NCBI RefSeq assembly: GCF_000002235.5
Contig: NW_022145611.1
Coordinates: forward strand, 2,098,754-2,162,753
DNA: 64,000 nucleotides
Reading direction: 5' to 3'
DNA from: Strongylocentrotus purpuratus
Taxonomy: Eukaryota > Echinodermata > Echinoidea > Camarodonta > Strongylocentrotidae
The translations under genes were made by a program, and so were the position numbers. Positions 25,201 through 34,568 of the stretch are shown in pieces. Every line of letters begins with the position of its first letter. Within the stretch, counting starts at the first letter, position 1. Below the pieces are notes generated by a model. The model did not search any database and had not been told where the DNA came from. It saw only the letters and a list, made by a program, of their open reading frames with translations.

Positions 25201-27087
25201 GATGGCAAGCCATCTGTAGCTATGCAGGGTATACAATATGGCTACTATTTCTCCATACCTCCTTCTATAGTCAGGAGTGAACAGGTTGGTGTCCTTCATT
25301 AATGCTTTGCTTGCTTTCTTCGCCCCTCTGCACAGGCGCTTTTTTGCCACACTTGCAATTTTGCTTCGTATAATGCAATGGCTTTGCAAAATGTCCATTT
25401 CTGGTATTAATTAGCTCCATATCCCTTTTAATACAGGTAAAAATTTATCATGCACAGTTAAATAATCTTGAAGCCTTTGCTATATCTGTCCCATTAAAAA
25501 ATATAATGTAGCACAGGGATATTTGTACGGAACATATGAGTGAATCCAGTTGTCAAAATCATCTATAGGCTAGGACCTACTAGCTAAAAATGAAAAATTA
25601 AAATTGGTTTTGAAATGAGAAGAGATATATATGAGGGGAATAATTGATGATTTGACGATCCAATAAGAAAATATGCTGCACATTTGAACTATTTCTCTCT
25701 CACTCTTCCCGATGTATTCACCAGTTTCATAGCTCCCGAGCTGATCATAGGAGCTGTAATTTAATTTGTTTATTCTCTCTCTCTCTCTCTCTCTCACTTT
25801 CGCTAATGGACAAGAAGCAAAAGCTTGTTAAACAGCTCCCTTTAGAGAGGATTTTACTTGAGACTGATTCCCCGGCACTGGCTGCAGAGAAACAAGTGAG
25901 TCTTATCATTCCAATCTTTCATCAAATACCAAGCATATTTGTTTGACAATCCTTCCCTTAAAGACAAGAATGACACAAGTTTCAAATAAGTTACAGAACC
26001 ATTTTTTTAATTAGAAAAAAATAAGACTATTTCGTGGACTTCAATGAATTGAAACTTCTTGTACGAGACAGTAAGGTTACATTAATTGTTATAATTATAT
26101 ATTGTGTGCGGGTAAGCCTGAATCCGATGACCGGGGTAATAATATATCTGTAAAGCGCTTAGGCACATCGTTGAATCGGTGTATTGAGCGCTATATAAAA
26201 AACTGGATTATTATTATAATACATGTAGATAATTTAGGAGTACCGGTAACGAGTGTATTAAACATGTTCTCTACTCCTTACTATCTTATCAATAACACTC
26301 TGTACATATTTTTTATTGAATGCATTTCCTTAACTTACCGTCTATACATGAAGGTTTTTTATAACATTTTTTAATTGTTTGAAACCTTTTTTTTCCGGAA
26401 AACAGTGAAATTGCTTTTTATAAAATTGCATTTATAAAAACCTTAAAAAACATGATTTCTTATTCATTTTACCCATATTCAAATGTGCATAGGTGCAATG
26501 AAACGATAGGCATATGGGCATATTTTCTTCTTTTTTTTGGAGGGGGGGGGGGGGGCGAGGGGTTGAGTCTTAACAGATGGATATCAACCATCCTGTTTAT
26601 AAGATTGTTATTGCATTCTGTTGTAATACCAAACAGATCCTCGTGAAAAACCACCACTATTGGTGAAAATGGTTGACCCTGTATAAATATCAAAATAAAT
26701 GAATTGAGATGTTTCCTATCTATGCCATACCCCCTTACTTCCTGTATCTCTGTTTTTCCTCCTTTATTTCCCATTCCTCCACGTTTGTGTGAAGTTTCTG
26801 CTGCATTTCTTCATAATATCATAGAGGATATTTTACCTGTAAGAGCTACATTGATTTTCCTAAATTATGAATCAGAAACCGATTATGAAATTGTACCTTT
26901 TGATAATCATCACTTACATTTTTGTTGTTCCCTCTCATAGACAAGAAACGAACCCAGCAACATCCACATATCATGTGACTACATCGCAGAGGTCAAAGGG
27001 GTGTCAGCAGAGACTGTTCGACAAGTAACCCGGGAGAATACTTTGAAACTTTTCCCCCAAATTCAAAGGTTTCTTAAAGCAAGATGA
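19270..27087 (+). CDS. TATDN3: TATDN3, TatD-family metal-dependent hydrolase
   Basis: TatD proteins are TIM-barrel metallo-hydrolases with DNase activity in studied members; the substrate of TATDN3 is not established. Nine exons: 19270-19341, 21098-21130, 21782-21901, 22523-22624, 23947-24056, 24617-24672, 25172-25284, 25815-25895, 26941-27087. Phases close to 834 nt, 277 aa (human about 274). Metal-ligand motifs are all present: DCHCH (His14, His16), AVGEVGLD (Glu109), [10 protein letters not shown] (His149), LLHAFDG (His172) and LLETDSP (Asp220). The ATG at 19,270 was used; a second in-frame ATG (MDSD) at 19,276 is equally possible. Intron 1 contains a large foldback, intron 4 a LINE fragment and a dispersed repeat. 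A poly(A) signal lies at 27,277. No defect is seen. Confidence 0.93.
19436..20116. repeat. Nested foldback element in TATDN3 intron 1
   Basis: Four sets of inverted repeats are interleaved. Outer arms 19,470-19,614 and 19,970-20,116 (about 145 bp) are inverted copies. 19,436-19,470 pairs with 19,898-19,933, and 19,613-19,636 with 19,882-19,905. Inside are two tight hairpins: 19,646-19,687 with 19,715-19,756 (42 bp, one mismatch) and 19,787-19,808 with 19,841-19,862 (22 bp, perfect). The order of arms implies that one foldback inserted into another. Confidence 0.85.
20117..21097. other. TATDN3 intron 1, remainder
   Basis: AT-rich with a G-rich stretch 'gggccggggagggggagggg' at about 20,415-20,437. 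No coding or repeat structure recognised. Confidence 0.5.
21288..21690. repeat. Dispersed 'atgcctc...gaggcat' repeat
   Basis: It starts 'tatgcctcttccactaacag' with 'gtgcaagaggcatta' completing a short hairpin, followed by DNA resembling the tandem-unit family (aaaccaaacttggat, aaaggtcacaggtta) and ends near 'gactgtgctcagtcaaa'. Probably a relative of the elements at 13.9 and 29.3 kb. In TATDN3 intron 2. Confidence 0.5.
22690..22985. mobile_element. Dispersed SINE/MITE-like repeat
   Basis: Shares 'ttacctcacctgggtggagt', 'gattaatgtcttgccaaag' and 'ggatttgaaccc' plus 'ccactggacc' with 39,660-39,800. The 'tttgaaccc' and 'ccactggacc' words resemble the B-box side of an inverted tRNA-related SINE. 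In TATDN3 intron 4. Confidence 0.5.
23111..23395 (-). mobile_element. LINE ORF2 C-terminal fragment
   Basis: The minus strand reads [20 protein letters not shown], then the block [16 protein letters not shown] and ends near [11 protein letters not shown]. 'FFPRTVxxWNxLP' is the usual C-terminal signature of CR1/L2-like LINE polyproteins. In TATDN3 intron 4, antisense. Confidence 0.75.
26102..26220 (+). mobile_element. SINE-like 3' end with ATT tail
   Basis: 'ctgtaaagcgcttagg...gagcgctatataaaa' followed by a run of 'attatt'. A related 'gcgctttataaatattgtt' tail occurs at about 44,289. In TATDN3 intron 8. Confidence 0.5.
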
Positions 27088-28664
27088 GGACATCTTAAAG
27101 GACTGCAATTTGTCAAATCAGAATTTATCTTTCATAATGACAGTTGATGAGTGTGATAGTGATAGTGTAATCAATTAAAGAAGCTTACTGGTCACAAAAT
27201 GTTTTATCGCCATGGTTCAAGCATCTATGATATGACATGTGTAAAATCTTGAAAGGTATTGGATGGAATGGATTAGAATAAATGCATCAATCGGTCTGTC
27301 TCTTCATCATTACAATCACTGCTGCCCATTGGTTATTTTTCCTTATCACACTCTCTTTTCCTCTCTCTCTTTATCTACCTCTTTCTATATCTCTTCTCTC
27401 TCTCTATCTCTCTCTTCTCTTTACTCCTTTTGTCAACTCACCTTTAGTCTTTACCTTTCTCAGATGTACACTCTTACATCATTCTTATTTCTATCCCCAT
27501 TTCTTTGGCTACTTTTTCTTTATACAACATATTTTCTATTTTTTCCCCCTCCTTTCCCTCTTTTTTTTTCACACTCACTCTTATCCTTTCAATTAACAAT
27601 CTGATCACTTTGCATATATAAATATTATATTATCATGCCTCCTCCATATCTGCTCTTTGTTGTTGTTGCAGGCCATTTGTCTTTGTGTGGGCAGTTTGTA
27701 CCATGCAGTACAACATGATGAAACCGTTGTCACATTACATTCTGCATTCGCTCTTTAAACATCTAATTTCCTTTGCATAAATTCTCTGTTTACATTTTAT
27801 ACATTAGTTTTTAACAATTAGGACACGTTGTACTAAAGGTTCTTTCAATACCTTGAAATATTTTTCTTCTTTTTTATTCATAATAAAAAAAAACTTAACT
27901 GTACAAATCATTTCACAATTATTATGAATTATTGCCATGATATCAATTTCCATTATACAAATTATCAAAAAATTGCTTTATAGCATTGCAAAAAGTATGG
28001 TATAGGAATAAAAGTAATGCTGTAAATTTGCATATATCTTGTAATCTTAATTAATTTTCCAAAGAGTTAAATGGTATTTTGCCATTATTTTAGAAAACAC
28101 ATATTAAACATATTTATTGTACATGTCCCATATATTTTAATTTTCCGAAATGAATAACAGATTACTATTATCATACAGAGTCACAAGATGTCTATACTAA
28201 TATGCTCTGCTTGTGCAATTTTTTATTTCAAAACCTATGGATAATTTTTTGTGTAATAAAATGTCAGACAACTATTACTATACAATGCTAATCTCAGCCT
28301 TTCCTTCATTTATGAGTATCATTTCCAGAATTTCTGTAGAAATAGATTTCTTGTAAAGCATTCCAATATCATAAATCCAGATTGGCCAATAGTCAACATT
28401 TTCTGTCTTGGGAGAATAAATACCAGAAATAATTTTGATAAACCATAAAAAAGTACACTAAGATTCTATCAAGAAGTTTTGTATGTCCTGGTTGCCACTA
28501 GTCTACACAAGTACTGATTTTAAGCGATTAATAAAACATTCATTACTATAATAATAGAGCACAAATGCATAGTTTGTTTTCCCTAATTATTGCATGATAC
28601 ATGTACATGTAAGTAACAATATTATTAACAAATAAAAGGAATGCACCGTTTCATTGCCTCGCTC
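27088..28664. other. TATDN3 3' UTR and intergenic DNA
   Basis: The TATDN3 stop is followed by an AATAAA at 27,277, then a CT-rich low-complexity stretch (about 27,350-27,600) and AT-rich DNA without coding signs up to the SPATA45-like poly(A) signal. Confidence 0.5.
27277..27282 (+). terminator. Poly(A) signal AATAAA, TATDN3
   Basis: AATAAA 190 bp after the stop codon, the first strong signal downstream. Confidence 0.55.
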
Positions 28665-28670
28665 TTTATT
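28665..28670 (-). terminator. Poly(A) signal AATAAA, SPATA45-like gene
   Basis: 'tttatt' on the plus strand; it would give a 3' UTR of about 540 bp after the stop at 29,211. Confidence 0.35.
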
Positions 28671-29210
28671 TTTAGTTTGCAGCACAAAATGCACTGCTAT
28701 GTGTAAATTTGAAGATATAAAGCAACTAAATCTAAAACTGTTAATGTTATGGCATGTTTATTGCCCACTTGCTTTCTGTAAAAGATGTTGTACGCGTAAT
28801 CCATGTAAATCTACAGTTCTTTAAAGTTGTTTTTAATTTACATGAAAAATCTTACAAAGCACACAAAGACCTCTGACAGTTTAAACCTGATAGATAATAG
28901 ATAATATAGATAGATAATATGAATGACACCAGTTGTACAAAGTCCTTCCCCATGTAGTGTTGCACCAAACATTCACAATTCGCAAACCAACTTCATTATT
29001 GCCACTTGGAAGTAATTCAATGTCACAAGATGTGAAGAGTGCAGATAATCTAAAGAGTTGATATCTTGAATTCAGAATAGTCTTGTATGATGACCAGCAT
29101 CAAAGTGAAGTTGAAAGTTTACTGTTCAGTGCAACGAAGAAAGCATATATTCCCATCTGCCTCGTTAACAAGTTCCTTCCACTCTAAGTTGCAAGGGCAA
29201 ATCAGGTTGT

Positions 29211-31403
29211 TTAGATGGCTAGATGACTGTAACCTGTAAATCAATAAACAAAAGGAGAATATTAATAAACATTGATTTGCATTCATGTACAAGAGATTAA
29301 ACTAGATGGAACTTCGACTGCGCGCAGTCGAAAATGTGCCTCCGTCATAGAGCAATTTTACAAACCAAAACAGAAGAAATTTTTCGAATTCAAGTTCAAT
29401 TGTAATCCATTAACAGGTTCTCAGAATATTGTGATTACGAGCTATTTTTGCATACATGAGCCAATGACCTTTGACCTTATGAACCAAGAATCTACTCAGT
29501 TCATTGGCTCTGCAAGAAACATACATGACCTAAGTTGGCAGGAATCCATCAATCGGTTCTTGAGGTAACGCGATCACGAGCTGTTTTTGCATACATAATG
29601 TGCCCTGTGGCCTTTGACCTTTGATCTTGTGACCCCTACATCTAATCAGTTCATCGGCTCTGCAAGTAACATACATGACCTAAGTTTGGCAGCAATCTAT
29701 CAATCGGTTCTTCAGATAACGCGATCACAAGCTCGTTTTGCATACATAATGAGCCCTGTGGCCTTTGACCTTTGACCTCGTGACCTCAAAATCTAATCAG
29801 TTTTTCGGCTTTGCAAGTAACATACATGACCAAAGTTTGGCAGCAATCCATCAATCGGTTCTTCAGATAACGCGATCACGAGCTCGTTTTGCATACATAA
29901 TGAGCCCTGTGACCTTTGACCTTTGACCTCGTGACCCCAAAATCTAATCAGTTCATCGGCTCTACAAGATACATACATGACCAAAGTTTGGCAGGAATCC
30001 ATCAATCGGTTCTTCAGATAACGCGATCATGAGCTCGTTTTGCATACATAATGAGCCCTGTGACCTTTGACCTTTGACCTCGTGACCCCAAAATCTAATC
30101 AGTTCATCGGCTCTACAAGATACATACATGATCAAAGTTTGGCAGGAATCCATCAACCAGTTCTTCAGATAACGCGATCACGAGCTCGTTTTGCATACAT
30201 AATGAGCCCTGTGACCTTTGACCTTTGACCTCGTAACCCCAAAATCTAATCAGTTCATCGGCTCTACAAGATACATACATGACCAAAGTTTGGCAGGAAT
30301 CCATCAACCAGTTCTTCAGATAACGCGATCACGAGAACGGGACGTACGTACGTACAGACGTACGTACGTACGTACGTACGGACGTACGGACGGACGGACA
30401 ACCCGAAAACATAATGCCTCCGGCTACTTCGTAACGGAGGCATAAAAACATAACCTATTGTAGACCCTACATGTATCTCTAAAGACAATATTGTGTATTT
30501 CACTATTTTAGTAAGGCCTGGACAAATAAGCACCTAGTAAAATGGTCTTAATTCCTTAATTAGCAATACATCCTCACTTTAGTATGTTTATGTAGGCCTA
30601 CGAAGTTTAAACGTGCAGCAAGAAATTGTCTTGTAAAGGCCATGAAAGCGACTTGTTAAAACACAGTGAGATGCTTTGTTTATGACGTGAAGGTGAAAAG
30701 CTAAGATGACTTGTTAAAACTCGCCACGCTGTGCCACCTTCTCGACAAAAGGCACCTTGTCCTTGGCGAACTGTTAAAAACTCACCTTCTTGTCTTAAAC
30801 GAGGCACCTTGGTTTCAACAAGTCGCTTTGGAGAGTTTTCAGATCTCATCTTCTTGACTAAAAATTGGTAAAAGGCACCTTGGTGAGTTTAGCAGCTTGC
30901 CTTCTTATCTCATGTTTAGACGTTTCCGTACTTGATCTAGATCTCTAGGCCTACACTACTTCGTTATAGATACTGAGCCGAGTAGTATCGCGTAATACTA
31001 GTCTAGGGGTCTAAAATCTATAGACATCTTCTATAATTAAATAAAAAGTAGCCTAGTCTATAGACTAGTCGACTATACTAAGATAACTAAGATTTCAACA
31101 TCTTTTCTAGCTTTGCTCATTATTTATAATATAATATTAATAGCTGGTTTGTAGGTCTATTGCATGTAACTTACTTGTCTTATTTGGAAAATGTCTCTTT
31201 TCCCTGTGTGTCTTATCGTTGACTTCGAATGTGCATCTTGCCTCGCTCTCAGGCTGGCCTTGTTTAGCGTTGAATACAGAGCTTTTGAAGTTCTCTCCAT
31301 GATGTTTCCGCTCTGATTTACACCAATCCTGCAGCGGACTCAGCTCCACAGCACACCATGATTCGCGCTGGTTATTCATCTCGTAGTTTTTCTGGGGATC
31401 CAT
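29211..31403 (-). CDS. SPATA45: Probable SPATA45 homologue, 83 aa, two exons
   Basis: Exon 1 is 31403-31175 (ATG, 76 codons plus one base, donor gtaagt) and exon 2 is 29233-29211 (acceptor tttacag, seven codons and TAA). The product starts MDPQKNYEMNNQRESWCAVE, has a basic middle (CKSERKHHGENFKSS) and a late KRHFP motif. As I recall it, human SPATA45 is a 98-residue protein with an N-terminal 'KRES-C-VE' motif and a 'KRHF' motif, and lies next to TATDN3 in this same convergent orientation. Synteny is the better half of the argument; sequence similarity is short and from memory. The intron holds the second tandem-unit element. Alternative: an unrelated small gene. Terminal exon placement rests on one good acceptor and on phase. 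Confidence 0.5.
29304..30445. mobile_element. Tandem-unit transposable element, copy 2, 151-bp units
   Basis: Same ends as the copy at 13,912: 'gatggaacttcgactgcgcg' on the left, 'gacggacggac' and the hairpin 'tgcctccgg...aacggaggca' on the right. About six units; the last four are exactly 151 bp apart and nearly identical. Each contains 'gcatacataatgagccctgt', three direct 'tgacct' half-sites and 'aatctaatcagttcatcggc'. Next to the right end is (ACGT)n at 30,343-30,382. It lies in the SPATA45-like intron. Confidence 0.85.
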
Positions 31404-31755
31404 GGTGATTTATTTAGTGTTTTTAGACAAATGGAAGAATGAAACTGAAGCAGAATTAAACAGTGTACTACACCTCAAGAATTGTTAGAGTTGTCTATTT
31501 CTTTCGGCAGCAGCAGCATTTGTGTCCGGTACAGTATCGCGTCGCCAACGTACGTACACAAACAATGCACGTGCGAAAGTCAGCTGTGTATGTAAACAAC
31601 AATGGTTTGTTTAGCGGTTGACCCGTATGCCTAGCAACAGACAGCTCCCTCTCCGTGAGCTGATGTGACAACACAAGAAGCTCCGCCTACTCTTCAGATT
31701 CATTAGCTCAAGTGCAGCTCCTCAGAGATCAGCGACCGAGGCCCATGGCCACATC
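31404..31755. other. Upstream region of the SPATA45-like gene
   Basis: GC content rises relative to flanks, with several CpG (for example 'gtatcgcgtcgccaacgtacg') and 'caacaatggtttg'. No coding sequence. It probably contains the promoter. Confidence 0.4.
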
Positions 31756-32073
31756 CAGGCGCGGATCCAAGATTTCTTAAAGGGGGGGGGGGGGGGGGCA
31801 ATCGCATCTCCAAAAAAAGGGTAAAATTAACGTGTTTTTACACATTCCCCCCCCCCCCCTGGATCCGCCACTGGCCACATCTTTATATTTGGTATCTCGC
31901 AAAGTGTTTTAAATGTCACATCCGGTGTAAAGTGATCATCACATACCAGATTTTTTTTTTGCAAGGTATTTGTTTCGGGCTTTTTTCAAAAATGAAACTC
32001 GGAAATTAAGAGAAGAAACGGAAAAAAAAAAACATACCAGGCACCAAGAACGAATTGACAAAATCTGACCTAC

Positions 32074-32078
<5 letters not shown>
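31756..32078. repeat. Direct duplication flanking a LINE, copy A
   Basis: Begins 'caggcgcggatccaagattt' and ends 'ctgacctacattga'. It matches 33,709-34,058 along its whole length with scattered substitutions and one deletion of about 36 bp. Its first part (31,756-31,872) is a poly-G/C-ended MITE bounded by the 9-bp direct repeat ggccacatc (31,747-31,755 and 31,873-31,881). Confidence 0.9.
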
Positions 32079-32104
<26 letters not shown>

Positions 32105-33708
32105 TTTTTTTTTTATTCGACAAGCTTCCAACATACAATAATAACAGATCAGAAATAAGTCAGCTTGAACAGGATAACCCACGAAAGCTCGAGAGCTTAT
32201 TTCCAGTGGGGTCCCTTACAGACATATATAAAATGAATAACTTAAAATAGTATACAAATATACACTGCCTTGAGAGGTTCTGGTTAAAACTATGCGCAAG
32301 AGGTACTTCTGGAGTCACCGAGGCCCATAGTTTAACCAGTACCTCGAATAGAAGGCATGTTATATTTGTTTTATATCCTGCATCAAAATGTATTTAAAAA
32401 AAAAAAAAAAAAAAAAAAAAACATTTAGAACAAAAAAAATGTAAATTTTTATCTAAAAAGATTTAAAATATTTTGTTTTCATATTATTGAGATTTGAAAA
32501 ATAAAATTGATTCAATTCAAAAAAAAATTTCAATTTTTTTTTTCAACTCCCAAATAGTAAACCAAAATAGTACTCTCATATAGTACTTTCTAAAAAATAG
32601 CTTAAATATTTCTGGTCATGTGACGAGCTCTCAACCAATCAAAAGCCAACAAATTTTTGATGCAGGATATAATAATAATTATTTACAGACAGATAAGAAA
32701 AATAAAAGAATTACTTATTAAAGATAATAATAATAACAACATTAAACTGATGATAGAAATGATAATAAGTACAAGAAGAAAAAGAAGGAGAAGAAGAAAA
32801 AGAGGAGAAGGAAGAAAAGGAAAATAATGATGAATTTGTAGAATTTCTATAACGTACGAAAACATAAGTATATACAACATGAAAAAGAATGAACCGACAG
32901 AAGAATACAAATTTCAATCATATAACATGTCATTCACTTCTCTTCTCTGACTGTCAATTATTAAGTATTCCTTTAATTTCCTCTTAAAATGATCATAGTT
33001 TCCTATTTCTTTTATACCATTGGGAAGGGAATTCCAATGTTTTATGGCATTGTAATAAAACGAATTTTCCAATGCTACTCTTTCTGGTAAGTTAAAGTTG
33101 AATTTCTTGTATTATAATCATGTACGTCAGTAACAAGATCGAAGTTGGATCGAATATAATGATTCGACCTAGTATGATATATTTTATGCACGTGATGCAA
33201 TACGAGTTGTTTTGATCTTTGGTCGACTTCAAGAAAACCAGCTTTAGAAAGTTCACTGTAGCCAACATGGGTTCTTGGACCAGAACAGTTGATAAATCTC
33301 ACCATTTTGTTCTGTATAATCTTCAACTTCTTTTGATCTGACTTGTTTATGTTACTATACCATGCAGGGTTAGCATAGTCAAATAAACATTGAATAAGAG
33401 CAAAACAGAGTGTACGTCTTGCTTTTAAATCCATACAACTTTGATATCTGTACAAAAATTTCAGACGAGAATTTGCTTTTTTTACAACTGATTCTACTAA
33501 AGATGAAAATGAAATTGCGCTAGCCAACTCAATGCCTAAGTACTTTACAGACTCTTTTCTCTTGATTTCTTGATTATTGTGTGTCACTTTGAATTCAAAT
33601 GACTTTTTAGAACTACTTTTAGAACAAAATAAAATGCTTTCTGTTTTTCCCAAGTGTAAAGAAAGCTTATTATCAGTCATCCAATCGACACACGTAGACA
33701 GACACGTT
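32079..33708 (-). mobile_element. 5'-truncated LINE (CR1/jockey-like) with (AATC)n tail
   Basis: Read on the minus strand it starts inside the RT domain near 33,700 (DNKLSLHLGKTESILF), continues through ESVKYLGIEL, LKIIQNKMVRFINC and a C-terminal FYYNAIKHWNSLPNGI block, then a long AT-rich 3' UTR and a tail of 'aatc' repeats at 32,076-32,102. One frameshift occurs near 33,100. The element sits exactly between the two copies of the 330-bp duplication. Confidence 0.85.
32922..33690 (-). pseudogene. LINE reverse transcriptase, C-terminal third, frameshifted
   Basis: About 200 codons are open from 33,680 to 33,075 and 50 more in another frame to about 32,925. The thumb and C-terminal region is recognisable; the catalytic YxDD block is missing because of 5' truncation. 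Not functional. Confidence 0.8.
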
Positions 33709-34058
33709 CAGGCGCGGATCCAGGATTTCTTAAGGGGGGGGGGGGGCAATTTTTTTTTTTTTTTTTGCTCCCGAAAATTTGAAAAATCGCATCTCCAAAA
33801 AAAGGTAAAATTAACGTGTTTTTACACATCCCCCCCCCCCCCCCCCTGGATCCGCCACTGGCCACATCTTTATATTTGGTATCTCGCAAAGTGTTTTAAA
33901 CGTCACATCCGATGTAAAGTGATCATCACATACCAGATTTTTTTTACAAGGTATTTGTTTCGGCTTTTTTCAAAAATGAAACTCGGAAAGAGAAGAAACG
34001 GAAATAAAAAAACATACCAGGCACCAAGAACGAATTGAAAAAATCTGACCTACATTGA
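33709..34058. repeat. Direct duplication flanking a LINE, copy A'
   Basis: Copy of 31,756-32,078. It has an extra segment with an 18-T run and 'gctcccgaaaatttgaaaa' near 33,750-33,790 which is absent from copy A. The MITE part is 33,709-33,859, followed by ggccacatc at 33,860; the left ggccacatc is missing because the LINE starts there. Confidence 0.9.
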
Positions 34059-34368
34059 AATTATCGATCTTACATTTCGCTTGCCTTATCGAGCTCCCTA
34101 GGCTTATATAATATCGTCACTCACTTCTGTCTTCTTTTTTTTCTTTCTTCCTAATGAACAATTACTCCCCGTCAACCGTCAAATAACTTTTTCCTGCCCA
34201 TAACCAGAACCCTGATGTTTTCATTTCAGTCGTCTGTTTACAAATGCAATGTTCTCTATTTTCCCTGCCCATTCTCCCACCTCTCTCTCCTCTCTCCTCT
34301 CTCGATCTTGTGATCTTTCTCTCTTCTCTCTTCAGATCTTGTGCTCTTTATTTCTAGATTGTGTGCTC

Positions 34369-34405
<37 letters not shown>

Positions 34406-34562
34406 ACTCTCTCTCTCAAACGACAGATCCATGATTGGAGATCAAACCTTGGGAGTATATACATAGCTTAAGGGGAAGCAATCAACACCTTTTAATAATC
34501 AAATCATTCACTCTTTTAAAACGATCAAAAAGGAGCCAATGATATGGTTCACAAAAGATACC
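34059..34562. other. Intergenic DNA with CT microsatellite
   Basis: Contains a CT-rich stretch at 34,270-34,420 ending in (CT)n. No gene seen. Confidence 0.6.
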
Positions 34563-34568
34563 TTTATT
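34563..34568 (-). terminator. HEATR5B: Poly(A) signal AATAAA, HEATR5B
   Basis: 'tttatt' on the plus strand, read as GGAATAAAGG on the gene strand. It is the most distal good signal before the LINE region. Nearer signals could be used. Confidence 0.4.
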
